64,000 bases of DNA from Streptomyces sp. CB02400 (GCF_001905725.1 NZ_LIWB01000007.1:62001-126000); one strand, 5' to 3'. Positions 34,846 to 44,199 are shown, counted from the first letter of the stretch. Numbers and translations: made by a program. Notes: generated by a model from the sequence alone, not told the origin.

Positions 34846-35961
34846 TCAGGACGTTGGTTTCACGGCGTCCTCGAAGGTGAGCTGCTGCGGGATCGTGTCG
34901 AGCGGCTTCGGTGGCTGGTCGAGCACGATGCGGTGGTCGCTGCCGGAGGTCCGGCTGATGGATGGCCGGCCTCCGAGCGCGGAGTGCGGGCGCTCGCGGT
35001 TGCAGTAGTTGAGGAAGTCCGCGAGCGCGGCCCTGCGTTCCTGCTCGGAGGTGTAGTCGCGCACGTAGGCCCACTCGCGGGCCAGCGTCCCGTTGAACCC
35101 CTCCGCCTTCCCGTTCGTCCGCGGCGTCTACGGCCTGGTGCGCTTGTGCTTCGTTCCCGTCACGACCAGGGTGGCGGCCCAGGCGCGGGAGCGGGAGCGG
35201 GAGCCGTTGTCGGTGAGGACGCGGCGGATCGGCGTGTTGTCGCGGCCGGCGAAGAACGCGACGGAACGATGCCAGAACGCGGCTGCGGCCACGGCCTTCT
35301 CGTCGTCCAGAGCCTCGGTGCGGGCGAGCCGGGAGTGGTCGTCGATCGCCGTGTGCAGGTACGTGCAGCCGGCCTTCCCGATGCCGGGACCGGCGCGCTT
35401 GGAGGCCCGTGCGGCTTCGGTGCCGCGGTCGTGCATCCGCCAGCCACCACCGGCGGGGATGCGACCGAGCTTCCTGACGTCGACGTGGACCAGGTCGCCG
35501 ACGCGGTCGTGCTCGTAGCGGACGACTTCGCGCGGTTGCTCGCCGGTGGGCGGATCGAGGTCGCGCAGGCGGCTGAGCCGTCGCCGGACGAGGACTCGGT
35601 GCACGGTGGCCGGTGCCACGGTGACGCCGTGCGGCCTCTCCAGTTCGGAGGCGAGCCGGGCGGGCCCGTACTCGGTCCGGCGCCGTAGCGCCTCTACCAG
35701 ATCTGCGATGTCCTCGCTCGTGCGGTTGGGGCTGGCGATGGGCCGGGAGGAACGATCCGTCAGGCCGCCCTCGCCGTAGGCGAGCCAGCGGGCGTACCAC
35801 TCGGCCAGGCAGCGGCGGGAGATTCCTGCTTCCGCAGCGACGTGTGCGATCGGAGGTCCGGCATCGACCCGCAGGCACAAGCGCAGACGTCCTTCGGGGG
35901 TCAGCGGTGCGTTCCGATGTCCCCTGCTGATGGCGCTCCTGGACTCGGCGGCCGCGTTCAC
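34846..35961 (-). mobile_element. IS481-family transposase with internal amber codon
   Basis: 371-codon transposase frame, complete except for one TAG at 35128-35130. The N-terminal helix-turn-helix reads RNAPLTPEGRLRLCLRVDAG. The rve-type catalytic core has DLVHVDVRKLGRIPAGGG and VLTDNGSRSRS. After the stop, the same frame continues TPRTNGKAEGFNGTLAREWA, and ends with ADFLNYCNRERPHSALGGRP. The family normally has RPYTPRTNGK, so TAC (Tyr) has become TAG. The catalytic Glu lies beyond the stop. GTG start at 35961. Clear terminal inverted repeats or target duplications were not found. Confidence 0.85.
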
Positions 35962-35989
35962 CGGGAGCCCTGGGACCTCGGGGCTCCCG
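35962..35989 (-). terminator. hairpin terminator after the VOC gene
   Basis: Arms CGGGAGCCC and GGGCTCCCG around a 10-nt loop, 22 bp downstream of the VOC stop codon and touching the start of the IS481-type frame. Confidence 0.6.
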
Positions 35990-36010
35990 CGCGAGCGGCT
36001 GTGCGTGGCG

Positions 36011-36409
36011 TCAGCGTGCGAACTTTTCGATGGCCGCCGGGGTGACGGGGGTGAAGAAGTTGACGAGGTTGCCGTCGGGGTCGCGGAACAGCAACGACCG
36101 GTTGCCCCAGGGCATCGTGGTGGGCTCGTTGACGAAGTCGGTGACGAAGCCGGTCAGGTTCTGGTGAACGCGGTCCACGTCGTCGACGAGGAACTCGGTG
36201 ATCACGCTGTGGTTGTCCGCCGGGCGGGCAGAGCCCGGGGCGAACAGCGGGACGGTGCGGGTGCCGGCGATCGCGAGGGTTGCGCCCGCGGTCCTGAGTT
36301 CGGCGAAGTCCTCGGTGGCCCACGTCGCCCGCGCCCCTGTGGCTCGCTCGTAGAAGTCGACGAGGCGCGCTACGTCGCTGGTGATGATGCGGGTCGAGAC
36401 GAAGTCCAT
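36011..36409 (-). CDS. VOC-family (glyoxalase-fold) protein
   Basis: 132-residue vicinal-oxygen-chelate protein of two beta-alpha-beta-beta-beta modules. It starts MDFVSTRIITSDVARLVDFY and ends GNRSLLFRDPDGNLVNFFTP. Members are dioxygenases, glyoxalases or antibiotic-binding resistance proteins; this one is unassigned. AAGGAGAT lies 6 nt before the ATG. It is divergent from a WYL-type regulator at 36503, a pairing common in Streptomyces in which the regulator controls the VOC gene. Confidence 0.93.
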   Translation of the reverse strand: MDFVSTRIITSDVARLVDFYERATGARATWATEDFAELRTAGATLAIAGTRTVPLFAPGSARPADNHSVITEFLVDDVDRVHQNLTGFVTDFVNEPTTMPWGNRSLLFRDPDGNLVNFFTPVTPAAIEKFAR

Positions 36410-36502
36410 GGGAATCTCCTTGGCTGCGCTGGAGGCGTGCACGCCGCAGGCTAGGAGAAATAGTGGACAGAATCGGTCCTGTATTCGCGTTAGGCTGCGG
36501 AC

Positions 36503-37492
36503 ATGCCTCGACCCACCGGCCGCGTGCTGACACTCCTGGAGCTGCTGCAGTCGGGCGGCACCCGGACGGTGGCCGAACTCGCCGACCGGCTCGGCGTCGA
36601 AGGGCGCACCGTGCGCCGGTACGTGGACCAGCTGATCGACCTCGACGTGCCCGTGGAATCGGTGCGCGGCCGCTACGGCGGGTACCGGCTCGCCCCCGGG
36701 TACCGCCTGCCTCCGCTCATGCTCAGCGACGACGAGGCGCTGGCCGTGCTGCTCGGCCTGGTCGCCGGCCGCCGAGCAGGGCTGACGACGACGCAGCACA
36801 CGGCGAACGAGACGGCATCGGCGAAGATCCGGCGGGTCCTGCCCAAGCACCTCGCCCGCCGGCTCGACACACTCCTGGAAGCTCTCGCCTTCACGGACCG
36901 GCCCGGCGAGTTGGACACCCCGGACGCCGGGCTCCTGCTCACGATCGCCGATGCGGTGCGCCACCGCCGGCCGGTCTCGATCCGCTACACCGACCGTGAC
37001 GGACGGCGCAGCGAACGCACGCTGCACGCGTACGGGATCGTCGCCCATGCGGGCCGGTGGTACGTCACGGGCAAGGACGCCCGGATCGGCGAGGACCGAA
37101 CCTTCCGGCTCGATCGCATCGCAGACGCGCGGACCCTGCCCGGCTCATTCGAAGCGCCCGTGGGTCCCGGTCCGGCACAGCGCGTGTTGTCAGGGTTCGC
37201 CACGGCCGAGTACCAGCATGAGGTGACCTTGCGGATCCACGGGACAGTTGAGCAGATCCGCGCCCACCTCCCCGCCAGCGTCGCGGGCGTGGAAGAGCAC
37301 GAGCCCGCGGCCGGCCAGGACCCGGCAGCCGAGCACTGGCTGCGCGTCGAGCTACGGGCGCAGCGGCTCGACTGGCTGCCTCCCGTACTCGCCTCACTCG
37401 ACCGGCCGTTCGTCATCGAGCGCCCCGATGAACTACGCGACCTCGTCACCGCGCTCGCCGATCGCCTCACGTCCTACGCCCGCCGAGCCTGA
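36503..37492 (+). CDS. YafY-type HTH/WYL transcriptional regulator
   Basis: 329-residue regulator. Residues 1-60 are an HTH_11 winged helix (GRVLTLLELLQSGGTRTVAE and RLGVEGRTVRRYVDQLIDLD), followed by the conserved GRYGGYRLAPGYRLPPLML. The WYL ligand-sensing domain is at about 155-225 (RRPVSIRYTDRDGRRSERTL, then GRWYVTGKD), and the C-terminal WCX domain follows. ATG start at 36503. It probably regulates the divergent VOC gene. The 93-bp intergenic region has GGACAG/CTGTnn-type half-sites but no perfect palindrome. Confidence 0.93.
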   Translation: MPRPTGRVLTLLELLQSGGTRTVAELADRLGVEGRTVRRYVDQLIDLDVPVESVRGRYGGYRLAPGYRLPPLMLSDDEALAVLLGLVAGRRAGLTTTQHTANETASAKIRRVLPKHLARRLDTLLEALAFTDRPGELDTPDAGLLLTIADAVRHRRPVSIRYTDRDGRRSERTLHAYGIVAHAGRWYVTGKDARIGEDRTFRLDRIADARTLPGSFEAPVGPGPAQRVLSGFATAEYQHEVTLRIHGTVEQIRAHLPASVAGVEEHEPAAGQDPAAEHWLRVELRAQRLDWLPPVLASLDRPFVIERPDELRDLVTALADRLTSYARRA

Positions 37493-37537
37493 CAGCGAGG
37501 AACCGATGTGATGAGACGGCACGGCTAACGTGGGCGC

Positions 37538-38170
37538 GTGATCAGCATGGAGTGGGACGGCCTCACCGACCGCGAGCACTTCGGTGACTGGTACCGGCAG
37601 GAGCGGGACCGGTTCGCGGACAGGGCCCGTGACGCCGACTGGGGCGGGTTGTTCGAGGAGCTGGGGAGGCATCCGGGGTGGGTCAACCTCCCCCGGCCGG
37701 GGAACCGCAGCGGTTTCGCCCCGCTGCACCAGGCGGCGTGGCACGGCGCGGATTTCACCGTCGTCTCCCGGCTGATCGCGCACGGCGCCTGGCGCACACA
37801 GCACACCCGGGACGGACGGCGTGCCGTGGACATCGCGCGCGAGCGCGGACACACGCACCTGCTTCAACTCCTTGAGCCGGTCGTGGTGCTGCCCCTCCCC
37901 TCCCCCACCGATGCGCTGGAGCACCACTTCCACTCGCTGCTGCGGGAGAGCACCGGCCGCTGCTTCGAGGAGATCGAGCACCTGCTGCCGCCGCTGTCCC
38001 CGCTGACGGAAGGACCGGCAGTGGAGATCGTCTTCCGGGTGGTCGGCATGATGGGCGGCTTCACCTACCGCCTCGAGGAGGACGTGCTGCGTGTGCACGG
38101 CCACTCACGGATGGACTCCGACGCCGGGCAGTACTACCGGGTGACCCCCGACGGCTGGTCCAGAACCTGA
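37538..38170 (+). CDS. ankyrin-repeat protein
   Basis: 210-residue soluble protein. Residues about 55-110 hold two ankyrin-like repeats: RSGFAPLHQAAWHGADFTVV and RLIAHGAWRTQHTRDGRRAV followed by DIARERGHTHLLQLLEP. A C-terminal region of about 100 residues has no recognised domain. Ankyrin repeats mediate protein-protein contacts; the partner is unknown. Starts at GTG 37538, or at ATG 37547 three codons later; neither has a strong ribosome site. Confidence 0.85.
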   Translation: MISMEWDGLTDREHFGDWYRQERDRFADRARDADWGGLFEELGRHPGWVNLPRPGNRSGFAPLHQAAWHGADFTVVSRLIAHGAWRTQHTRDGRRAVDIARERGHTHLLQLLEPVVVLPLPSPTDALEHHFHSLLRESTGRCFEEIEHLLPPLSPLTEGPAVEIVFRVVGMMGGFTYRLEEDVLRVHGHSRMDSDAGQYYRVTPDGWSRT

Positions 38171-38229
38171 CACATCCGCGCGCCGTGCCTCTGACAACGT
38201 GCTCTGTTGCCGTTTTTCGACGTGGTGTT

Positions 38230-38965
38230 CCACAGCCGCCGGACGCGCAGCACTCCGGTCTGTTCGCGAGGAAGGCGCGGAACCGGCCCAGCGTGGCCTC
38301 TCGTTCATGTTCCGGCATGACCAGCACCCCCGCACGCGTCGCGAGGATCGCGACGGAAGAGCCGGCGGTACGGCGCTGCCCGTGCGGGAACCCGGCCTGC
38401 TCCGGCGAGCCGAACCGGGCGGCGACGCCATTCCTCGGAAGGTGTGCGTCGGCCGGCTCGGCACGCCGGCTGGTGGGTGTGTCACGCGGGCCGACGGCCG
38501 CGCCGCTGACCCGTGCGAGTCCGGCGGCCCACTCGGTCCGGTCGTCCATGACGTTCCACAGGCCGGCCAGGACGCCGCCGGGTACGAGGACCCTGGCGAT
38601 CCCGGGTCCCGCGACGACCATGTCGAACCAGTGCATGGCGTTGCCGGCCGCCACGGCATCGACGGACGCGTCCGGAAACGGTATCGCCTCGGCACTGCCC
38701 CGCAGAGCATGGACAGCCGGCAGTGAGCGGCGCAGTTCGGTGAGCATCGCCGGGTCGGGCTCGACCACGGTGGCTCGGGCACCCGGTGCGACCAGCTTGC
38801 CGGTTCCGGCGCCGAGGTCGAGCACGCGCGGGCCGGGCGCGGGTTGAACGCCCAGCGCACCGCGGCCTGCGTGTAATCCGGACGGTGCTCGGCGTACTCG
38901 ACCGCCGCCGGCCCGGACGACGAAGCGTGCGACAGCCGTCGTGCCGGCGAAGTGACGTGACGAAG
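38230..38965 (-). pseudogene. class I SAM methyltransferase pseudogene
   Basis: One frame reads VEYAEHRPDYTQAAVRWAFN and PRPAR; another then takes over with VLDLGAGTGKLVAPGARATV and VEPDPAMLTELRRSLPAVHA. The break is an extra GC in GCCCGCGCGTGCTC. The segment between GTGKL and ATVVEPD is also about eight residues short of the family pattern. Later blocks (GNAMHWFDMVVAGPGIARVL, VLAGLWNVMDDRTEWAAGLA) are intact, but the C-terminal part degrades. No start codon with a ribosome site was found. Confidence 0.75.
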
Positions 38966-38984
38966 GGAAGGTGGCGGGAACGTA

Positions 38985-39842
38985 CTAGGTCGCGTCCACG
39001 TCGGTGTGCAGCATGTGGTGGTCCGAGTGCGGGGTGGGTTCCACGCGGTGTTCGAGCGGCGTGACGCCTCGCAGGAAGACGTAGTCGAACTTGCTGTGCC
39101 AGTCGGTGGTCGTCTCGCAGGTGCCGGCCCGCGAGGGGAGACACTGGGGATCCGTGTCCTCGGCCAGTGCCCAGATCCGGGAGAGTTCGGGAGCGCCCGG
39201 CACTGCGTTGAAGTCTCCGAGAACGATCGCGCGGTCGTGCCGGGCGACGACCCCGGCGAGTACGCCGGCCTGGTCCGCCCTCACCTCTTCCTGACGTCGT
39301 TCGGCGAGGTGCGTGTTGAAGACCCGTACGGACCGGCCGCCCACCGTGGTGGTGACCGCCATGTACCCGCGGTCCTCGGATCCTCCGTCGGGGTATTCCA
39401 CATTGACGCGGTCCGTCATCGGCGCCGCCGAGAGGATCGCTTGGCCGAAGGCTCCCGGACTCCACGGCGCTCCCCCGCAGCGGCCCCAGTTCCGTAGGAC
39501 CGTCCCGTACTCGACGTGGTACACCAGCCCGTAAAGACGCCTCAGATAGTCCCGGATCCTCTCGACGTCACGCACGCACGCTTCTTGCAGGCCGATGACC
39601 TGGGGCGCATATGTGGCGATCTCCGCCGCCCGGTCGACGTTGTTCGTCTCGCAGGGGTTGCAGATGTTCCACGTCATGACCCGGTTCGGCACGACGTCGC
39701 CGGCGGCACCGTCGGGCAGTGGCCTGGCGAAGGGGGTTCCGCTCGGTGCACTGGGCCCGAGGAGCACCATGCAGGCCACGATCACGGCGCCCGCGAGCAA
39801 CCGCGCGCTCCTTCCGAGCACTATCGCCTCCTCAAGGCGCAC
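38985..39842 (-). CDS. secreted endonuclease/exonuclease/phosphatase (EEP) family protein
   Basis: 285-residue extracellular or membrane-tethered EEP enzyme. The N-terminal hydrophobic helix is LLAGAVIVACMVLLGPSAPS. The metal site appears as VMTWNICNPC (Asn), GLQEACVRD (Glu), FNTHLAERR (His), VLGDFNAVPGAPE (Asp, Asn) and the final PHSDHHMLHTDV (Asp-His). It cleaves nucleic acids or phosphodiesters using Mg2+. The start is GTG at 39842. It is a single gene following the substrate-binding-like gene on the same strand. Confidence 0.9.
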   Translation of the reverse strand: MRLEEAIVLGRSARLLAGAVIVACMVLLGPSAPSGTPFARPLPDGAAGDVVPNRVMTWNICNPCETNNVDRAAEIATYAPQVIGLQEACVRDVERIRDYLRRLYGLVYHVEYGTVLRNWGRCGGAPWSPGAFGQAILSAAPMTDRVNVEYPDGGSEDRGYMAVTTTVGGRSVRVFNTHLAERRQEEVRADQAGVLAGVVARHDRAIVLGDFNAVPGAPELSRIWALAEDTDPQCLPSRAGTCETTTDWHSKFDYVFLRGVTPLEHRVEPTPHSDHHMLHTDVDAT

Positions 39843-39902
39843 ACACCTGGCATCCGACGCTTCCCCGCACGAGCTTATGGGACCGCCTCGCCCGCTGGAC
39901 TC

Positions 39903-41018
39903 TCAGCCGGTGTGAAGGATCCGAAGGCGATCGGGTTCCGCCGGGTCCCGGTCGACGACCTGGACGGGCGGCCAGACCCATTGCCACACGCTGATGCCCG
40001 GCGGGCGGGAGAACCGGATGTGCCCGCGGGTGCCTTCGACCGCGACGTGCGACCAGGGCTCGGCCGTGCGCGCCCGGTTCCCGCCGTGGGGACGCAGCAC
40101 ATCGGTGAGGGCGACGACCGTGTCGTAGCCCTCGAAGGCGACGAAGGAGGGTGCTTCGCCCAGCCGCTCACGGAGGGCCGTATCGACTCGTGCGCCGAGT
40201 GGGCCGAGACGCCGGGGCAGGTAGCGCAGGAACGGGATGGCGGCGCCGTCGCCACCCGGCATGGCCGCCCATGGGGCGAACTCCGGCTGCCCGGCCGGAG
40301 CACCGATCATGATCCCGGCGAGGCGCTGGTCGCGGCGGACGGACTTGACGATCGACACCGCCGGTTCGGGGTGTCCGACCAGGAGGAGGAGTGCTGTCGC
40401 GCGTTGGTCGGCGAGTGCGTCGCACACGGCCGTGGGGGTGAGTGTGCTCATGTCGAGTTCGGCGAGGGTCCCGCCGCGTGGCGCGAGGTGGTCCCGCAGG
40501 ATGCGGGCCCCGGATGCCCAGTAGACGCTCGGCTCGGCCGCTACGGCGATGCGGCTGTGCCCCGCGCCGAGGAGGAAGTCCGCGTAGATCCGCCAGCCGT
40601 GGGACTGCGCCGGGGCGAGGCGCGCGACCCATCGCGTCGGCTGTTCGGTGAGCGCGTCGAGAACCGCCGACGAGCACAGGAACGGCAGTCCGAGGGCGTC
40701 GGCCCGGGCGGCGGCGGCGCGGGCGACGACGCTGTGGTACTCCCCCGCCAAGGCGGCCACGCCCAGGCGAGCCAACTCGTCCACGGCCGCCGCGGCTCTC
40801 CGTGGATCGGCCGCGGTGTCCCGGACCACCAGCTCGAGTGGTCTTCCGGCGATCCCGCCGGCGTCGTTGACCTCGCGCACGGCCAGTTCGAGTCCGGCGA
40901 GCAAGTGCCGGCCCGCCTCGACCCAGCCGGGCCGGGTCAGTGGAACGAGAGCGCCGATCCGGACGGACGGTCCGTCGGTCCGTCCGGCTTCGGACGGCGG
41001 CGCTGAGGGCGCACTCAT
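39903..41018 (-). CDS. periplasmic-binding-type (LivJ/AmiC-like) ligand-binding protein without signal peptide
   Basis: 371-residue Peripla_BP_6 fold protein. It starts MSAPSAPPSEAGRTDGPSVR and goes straight into IGALVPLTRPGWVEAGRHLL and ELAVREVNDAGGIAGRPLEL, the first lobe of branched-chain amino-acid/amide receptors. No signal peptide, lipobox or membrane helix is present, and no ABC transporter genes are nearby. Like AmiC, it may be a cytoplasmic sensor, although AmiC's RNA-binding partner is not present. It is divergent from the PhzF-family gene at 41223. Confidence 0.85.
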   Translation of the reverse strand: MSAPSAPPSEAGRTDGPSVRIGALVPLTRPGWVEAGRHLLAGLELAVREVNDAGGIAGRPLELVVRDTAADPRRAAAAVDELARLGVAALAGEYHSVVARAAAARADALGLPFLCSSAVLDALTEQPTRWVARLAPAQSHGWRIYADFLLGAGHSRIAVAAEPSVYWASGARILRDHLAPRGGTLAELDMSTLTPTAVCDALADQRATALLLLVGHPEPAVSIVKSVRRDQRLAGIMIGAPAGQPEFAPWAAMPGGDGAAIPFLRYLPRRLGPLGARVDTALRERLGEAPSFVAFEGYDTVVALTDVLRPHGGNRARTAEPWSHVAVEGTRGHIRFSRPPGISVWQWVWPPVQVVDRDPAEPDRLRILHTG

Positions 41019-41222
41019 GCGTCGGCGTCTCCCGTGTGACGATGCGGACCGCACAGTGGCAAGGTCCGGTGGTACGCGTTCGTCTCTTCCCGCCGTGGCG
41101 GGCGCGCCTGGGTCGTCATGCCGGACATTGCATCCACCGCCACCGCCGGCGGGCAACCGATTATGCGTGAGCTGCCCCCGCGTCCAGGAATAGCCGCGGG
41201 TCCGCGTCGCGTTGCCGCGAGC

Positions 41223-42098
41223 ATGACGACGAATGCGCCGCGGCCCGAGGTACTGCGATACACCGCCTTCTCCAGCAGTCCCGACGGCGGAAACCCCGCC
41301 GGTGTCGTTCTGGACGCCACCGCTCTGGACGACGGGGACATGCTGGCCATCGCCGCCGGCCTCGGATACTCGGAGTCCGCGTTCCTCACCGCGCCCCCGA
41401 AGGACCTCGACGGTCCCGAGGGACGGACGTACGGCATCCGTTACTTCAGCCCCAAGGCCGAGGTGCCGTTCTGCGGGCACGCCACCGTCGCGACCGCCGT
41501 CGCGCTCGCCGAGCGGACGGGCCCCGGAAAGCTGGTGTTCGCGACGCGGGCCGGCACCGTGCCGGTCGAGGTGACCGAGGAGGACGGGACGGTCAGGGCC
41601 ACGCTCACCAGCGTGGAGCCGCACGTCGAGGAGATCGCCGACATCGACCTCGCGGAGGCGCTCGCCGCGCTGGACTGGCCGGCCGCCGATCTCGATCCGG
41701 CCTTCCCGCCCCGTATCGCGTTCGCCGGCGCCCGTCATCTCGTTCTCGCGGCGGCCACGCGCGCCCGCCTCGCGGATCTCTCGTACGACTTCGCTCGCCT
41801 CGAAGCCCTCATGCACCGCTTGGACCTGACCACCGTCCAGTTGGTGTGGCGGGAGTCGGCCACCGTCTTCCACGCCCGTGACCCGTTCCCCGTCGGCGGC
41901 GTCGTCGAGGATCCGGCGACCGGTGCCGCGGCCGCCGCGTTCGGGGCGTACGCCCGTGAGCTCGGCCTTGTCCCCGAGGACACCGTTCTCACCCTGCACC
42001 AGGGCGAGGACCTGGGCCGCCCGGGCCGGCTCACGGTGACGCTGCGCGCGGGTGACCCGCGCGTCCGGGTCGGCGGCGCGGGGGCTCGCATCGGCTGA
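41223..42098 (+). CDS. PhzF-family isomerase-like protein
   Basis: 291-residue PhzF/diaminopimelate-epimerase-fold protein. The N-terminal domain has YTAFSSSPDGGNPAGVVLDA, the conserved acidic SES motif is LGYSESAF, and the substrate loop is FSPKAEVPFCGHATVATAVA. The second-half signature is VEDPATGAAAAAFGAY. Family members catalyse proton transfers, as in phenazine biosynthesis. No other phenazine genes are present, so the substrate is unknown. ATG 41223 is used, 35 codons into a longer open frame. Confidence 0.93.
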   Translation: MTTNAPRPEVLRYTAFSSSPDGGNPAGVVLDATALDDGDMLAIAAGLGYSESAFLTAPPKDLDGPEGRTYGIRYFSPKAEVPFCGHATVATAVALAERTGPGKLVFATRAGTVPVEVTEEDGTVRATLTSVEPHVEEIADIDLAEALAALDWPAADLDPAFPPRIAFAGARHLVLAAATRARLADLSYDFARLEALMHRLDLTTVQLVWRESATVFHARDPFPVGGVVEDPATGAAAAAFGAYARELGLVPEDTVLTLHQGEDLGRPGRLTVTLRAGDPRVRVGGAGARIG

Positions 42099-42304
42099 GA
42101 GGCCGTTCTCCCGCGGCGTTGTCGTTCGCGATGGGGCGGCAGTCGTCGGAAGCGGGTGAGACGTCCGCTTCCGCCTGTCCTGTGCGCGAGGTGGCCGGTC
42201 TGTGGCGGAACACTTCCGCCACCGCCGTTCCCATGCCACGGCGGGGAGGGAAGGACCGTCGGTGTCGGCGTCGGTGAGGCAGGGGAGGGTGATGACGACC
42301 CGCA

Positions 42305-42926
42305 GAGGCTTGGGAGCCGGCCGCACGGCGCCCCGGTCCTGCTGTATCTGCACGGCGGGGGTTCGTGACGGGCAGCAAGCTCCTCGGTGCGCGGCCGCTG
42401 CTCTACCGCCTGGCCGGTCGCGGCTGGGTCTGCGCGAGCGCCGACCACCGGCTGCGGGCCCCGTACACCGACTCGCTCGGGAACGCGAAGCAGGCGATCG
42501 CCTGGCTGCGCGACCACGCCGACGAGCTCGGCGCCGATCCGTCGCGTCTGGTCGTGGCCGGAGGATCGGCCGCGCCCATCCGGCCGCGACCATCGCGCTG
42601 ACCGACGACTCGGTCTCGGGTGCGATCGGACCGTACGGCTACCACGGGCCGGCCGACGGAGGCGTGCCGGGCCCCCGGCCTCCCCGCACGCGCGTCTCCA
42701 TGCCGAAGCGCCGCCGTTCCTGATCGTGCGCGGCGCTCTGGACACCCTGGTGCCGGCCGGGGACGCCCGCCGCTTCGCGGACGAACCCGCCCGTGTCTCC
42801 AGCACACCGGTCGCCTTCGCCGAGCTGCCCGGCACTCAGCACGACTTCGACTTCTTCCACTCGCTCCGGTTCCATGCCGTGGCCGACGCCGTTGAGGGTT
42901 TCGCGGTCTGGGCCACTCGTCGGTGA
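42305..42926 (+). pseudogene. alpha/beta-hydrolase (esterase) pseudogene with several 1-bp indels
   Basis: An HSL-type esterase can be followed through three frames: GAPVLLYLHGG, then FVTGSKLLGARPLLYRLAGR and DADELGADPSRLVVAGGSA, then HPAATIALTDDSV, then PPFLIVRGALDTLVPAGDAR and LPGTQHDFDFFHSLRFHAV. The oxyanion motif HGGGF is broken by loss of one G in a G-run. The nucleophile elbow GGSAG is broken by loss of another. At least one more shift follows. The gene is dead, but the whole length is still recognisable, so decay is recent. Confidence 0.8.
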
Positions 42927-43285
42927 CCCGGTCGCCGGTTCCGTACAAACGTGTCGAGCCGGCACCCGAAGCCGGTCACCGTCGTGCCGCAGGCTGACAC
43001 CGACCTCGCGGAGACTCTTCCGACCGGGGCCGCGTTCCTGCGGGCAGCGGCCTCTCCGCCCCGGGACTGCTTCGTCCAGGACGTCTCGACCCACTGCACC
43101 GTGATCCCCACTGCATCTGCCCCTTGCCGGGACACTGCTGAGTGGCTGTCCGACATCACTGGCATCCTCGCGGATGGTGAAGTGGCCCGGTTCATGGGCT
43201 GGGAAGCCGGGTCGGGGTTCGGGTCCTCGCCCGCCCGGTGGGCAAGCGGGCACGGCCCATGGCCGCCGTCCAGCCGTACGGCCGC
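42927..43285. other. intergenic region, nothing recognised
   Basis: 359 bp between the esterase pseudogene and the dioxygenase stop. Open frames on both strands have no family motifs or ribosome sites. Confidence 0.5.
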
Positions 43286-44137
43286 TCAGGCCTCGCCCAT
43301 GACCAGGCCCTCGATGGTGTGCTTCTGTGTCACCGGCTCCAGGATGTCGACGACCGGGCAGTCCAGGTGGCGTCGGACCCGGTCGGGCAGGGTCTCCCAG
43401 TAGGCCCGGGTCACGGCGGTGTCGTGCCGGTCGCCGTTCGTGGCCTCGGGCCCGTCCACGCCCAGCACCAGTACGGGACGGGACTTGGACGAGTGGTTGC
43501 GGGTGCCGCGGTGAATGGTCAGTGCGGTGCGCGCGGAGATGTCGCCGCGCTGCGGGTACTTGCGCACGGCCCGCTCCTCGTAGCGCGGATGGCGGGACCG
43601 GGGCGGAAACATCCCGTGCCCGAACTCCGGGCCGTCGTCCCACTGGGTGCCCGGCGCGATCTCGAAGGGGCCCATGTCCTCCTCCGTGTCGACGGCGGTC
43701 ACGTTGAACGCCAGCGAGGTCAGCCGCCGCTCGGCGCGGGTCTCCTCCGGCATGGGGAAGTCCCGGTGCCAGGGCTGGTCGACCGCGCCTTCCAGCGGCA
43801 CGTCGAAGCCGAGCTCGACGATGCGGTAGTCGGGCCCGAGGACCGCCGTGCAGACGGAGCGGACCCAGGGGTGGTCGACGAGATCGACGAAGCCTCGCAG
43901 TTGTTCGGGGTGGATCTCCACGTAGTAGCGGTGCGGTCCACGGCCGACCGCGCCGCCCGGCCGCTTCCGCGCGTCCTGGAAGGCCGCCTCGATGTCCTCG
44001 CGCATCCGGTCGGCCCACTCGGGGGTGAACGCACCCTTGCGCGCGGTGATGCCGTCCGAGTAGAGGGCCTCCACGTCGGCCGTCACATCGACGTCGAGAC
44101 CGGCCGGTGCGATGCCGGGGTAGGCGTGCGGGCTCAT
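43286..44137 (-). CDS. phytanoyl-CoA dioxygenase family protein
   Basis: 283-residue Fe(II)/2-oxoglutarate oxygenase. The double-stranded beta-helix supplies the HxD pair H124/D126 (DQPWHRDFPMPEE), the distal histidine probably H209 (TALTIHRGTRNHSS) and the 2-oxoglutarate arginine probably R220. Such enzymes hydroxylate or halogenate small molecules, including natural-product intermediates. AAGGAGG lies 6 nt before the ATG at 44135-44137. It is divergent from a LacI regulator, over a 26-bp near-palindrome, so it is likely sugar- or metabolite-induced. Confidence 0.9.
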   Translation of the reverse strand: MSPHAYPGIAPAGLDVDVTADVEALYSDGITARKGAFTPEWADRMREDIEAAFQDARKRPGGAVGRGPHRYYVEIHPEQLRGFVDLVDHPWVRSVCTAVLGPDYRIVELGFDVPLEGAVDQPWHRDFPMPEETRAERRLTSLAFNVTAVDTEEDMGPFEIAPGTQWDDGPEFGHGMFPPRSRHPRYEERAVRKYPQRGDISARTALTIHRGTRNHSSKSRPVLVLGVDGPEATNGDRHDTAVTRAYWETLPDRVRRHLDCPVVDILEPVTQKHTIEGLVMGEA

Positions 44138-44173
44138 GCGTGCCTCCTTGCAGCAGAACTGTTCCCGGTCATG

Positions 44174-44199
44174 TTGCATCGTTGATTTCAACGTGGCAA
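44174..44199. promoter_or_regulatory. LacI-type operator
   Basis: Centre CGTTGA-TT-TCAACG is a perfect dyad. It extends outward as TTGCATCGTTGA / TCAACGTGGCAA with two mismatched pairs, for 26 bp in all. It lies 36 bp upstream of the dioxygenase ATG and 55 bp upstream of the LacI gene. Confidence 0.75.

Noticed and set aside
35962-35989. Terminal inverted repeat of the IS481-type element
   Set aside because: The hairpin has no matching end near 34840 and fits better as the terminator of the VOC gene.
41018-42593. Upstream extension of the solute-binding gene to an 896-codon frame
   Set aside because: The first 524 codons are the shadow of the PhzF gene; protein similarity begins only at MSAPSAPPSEAG.
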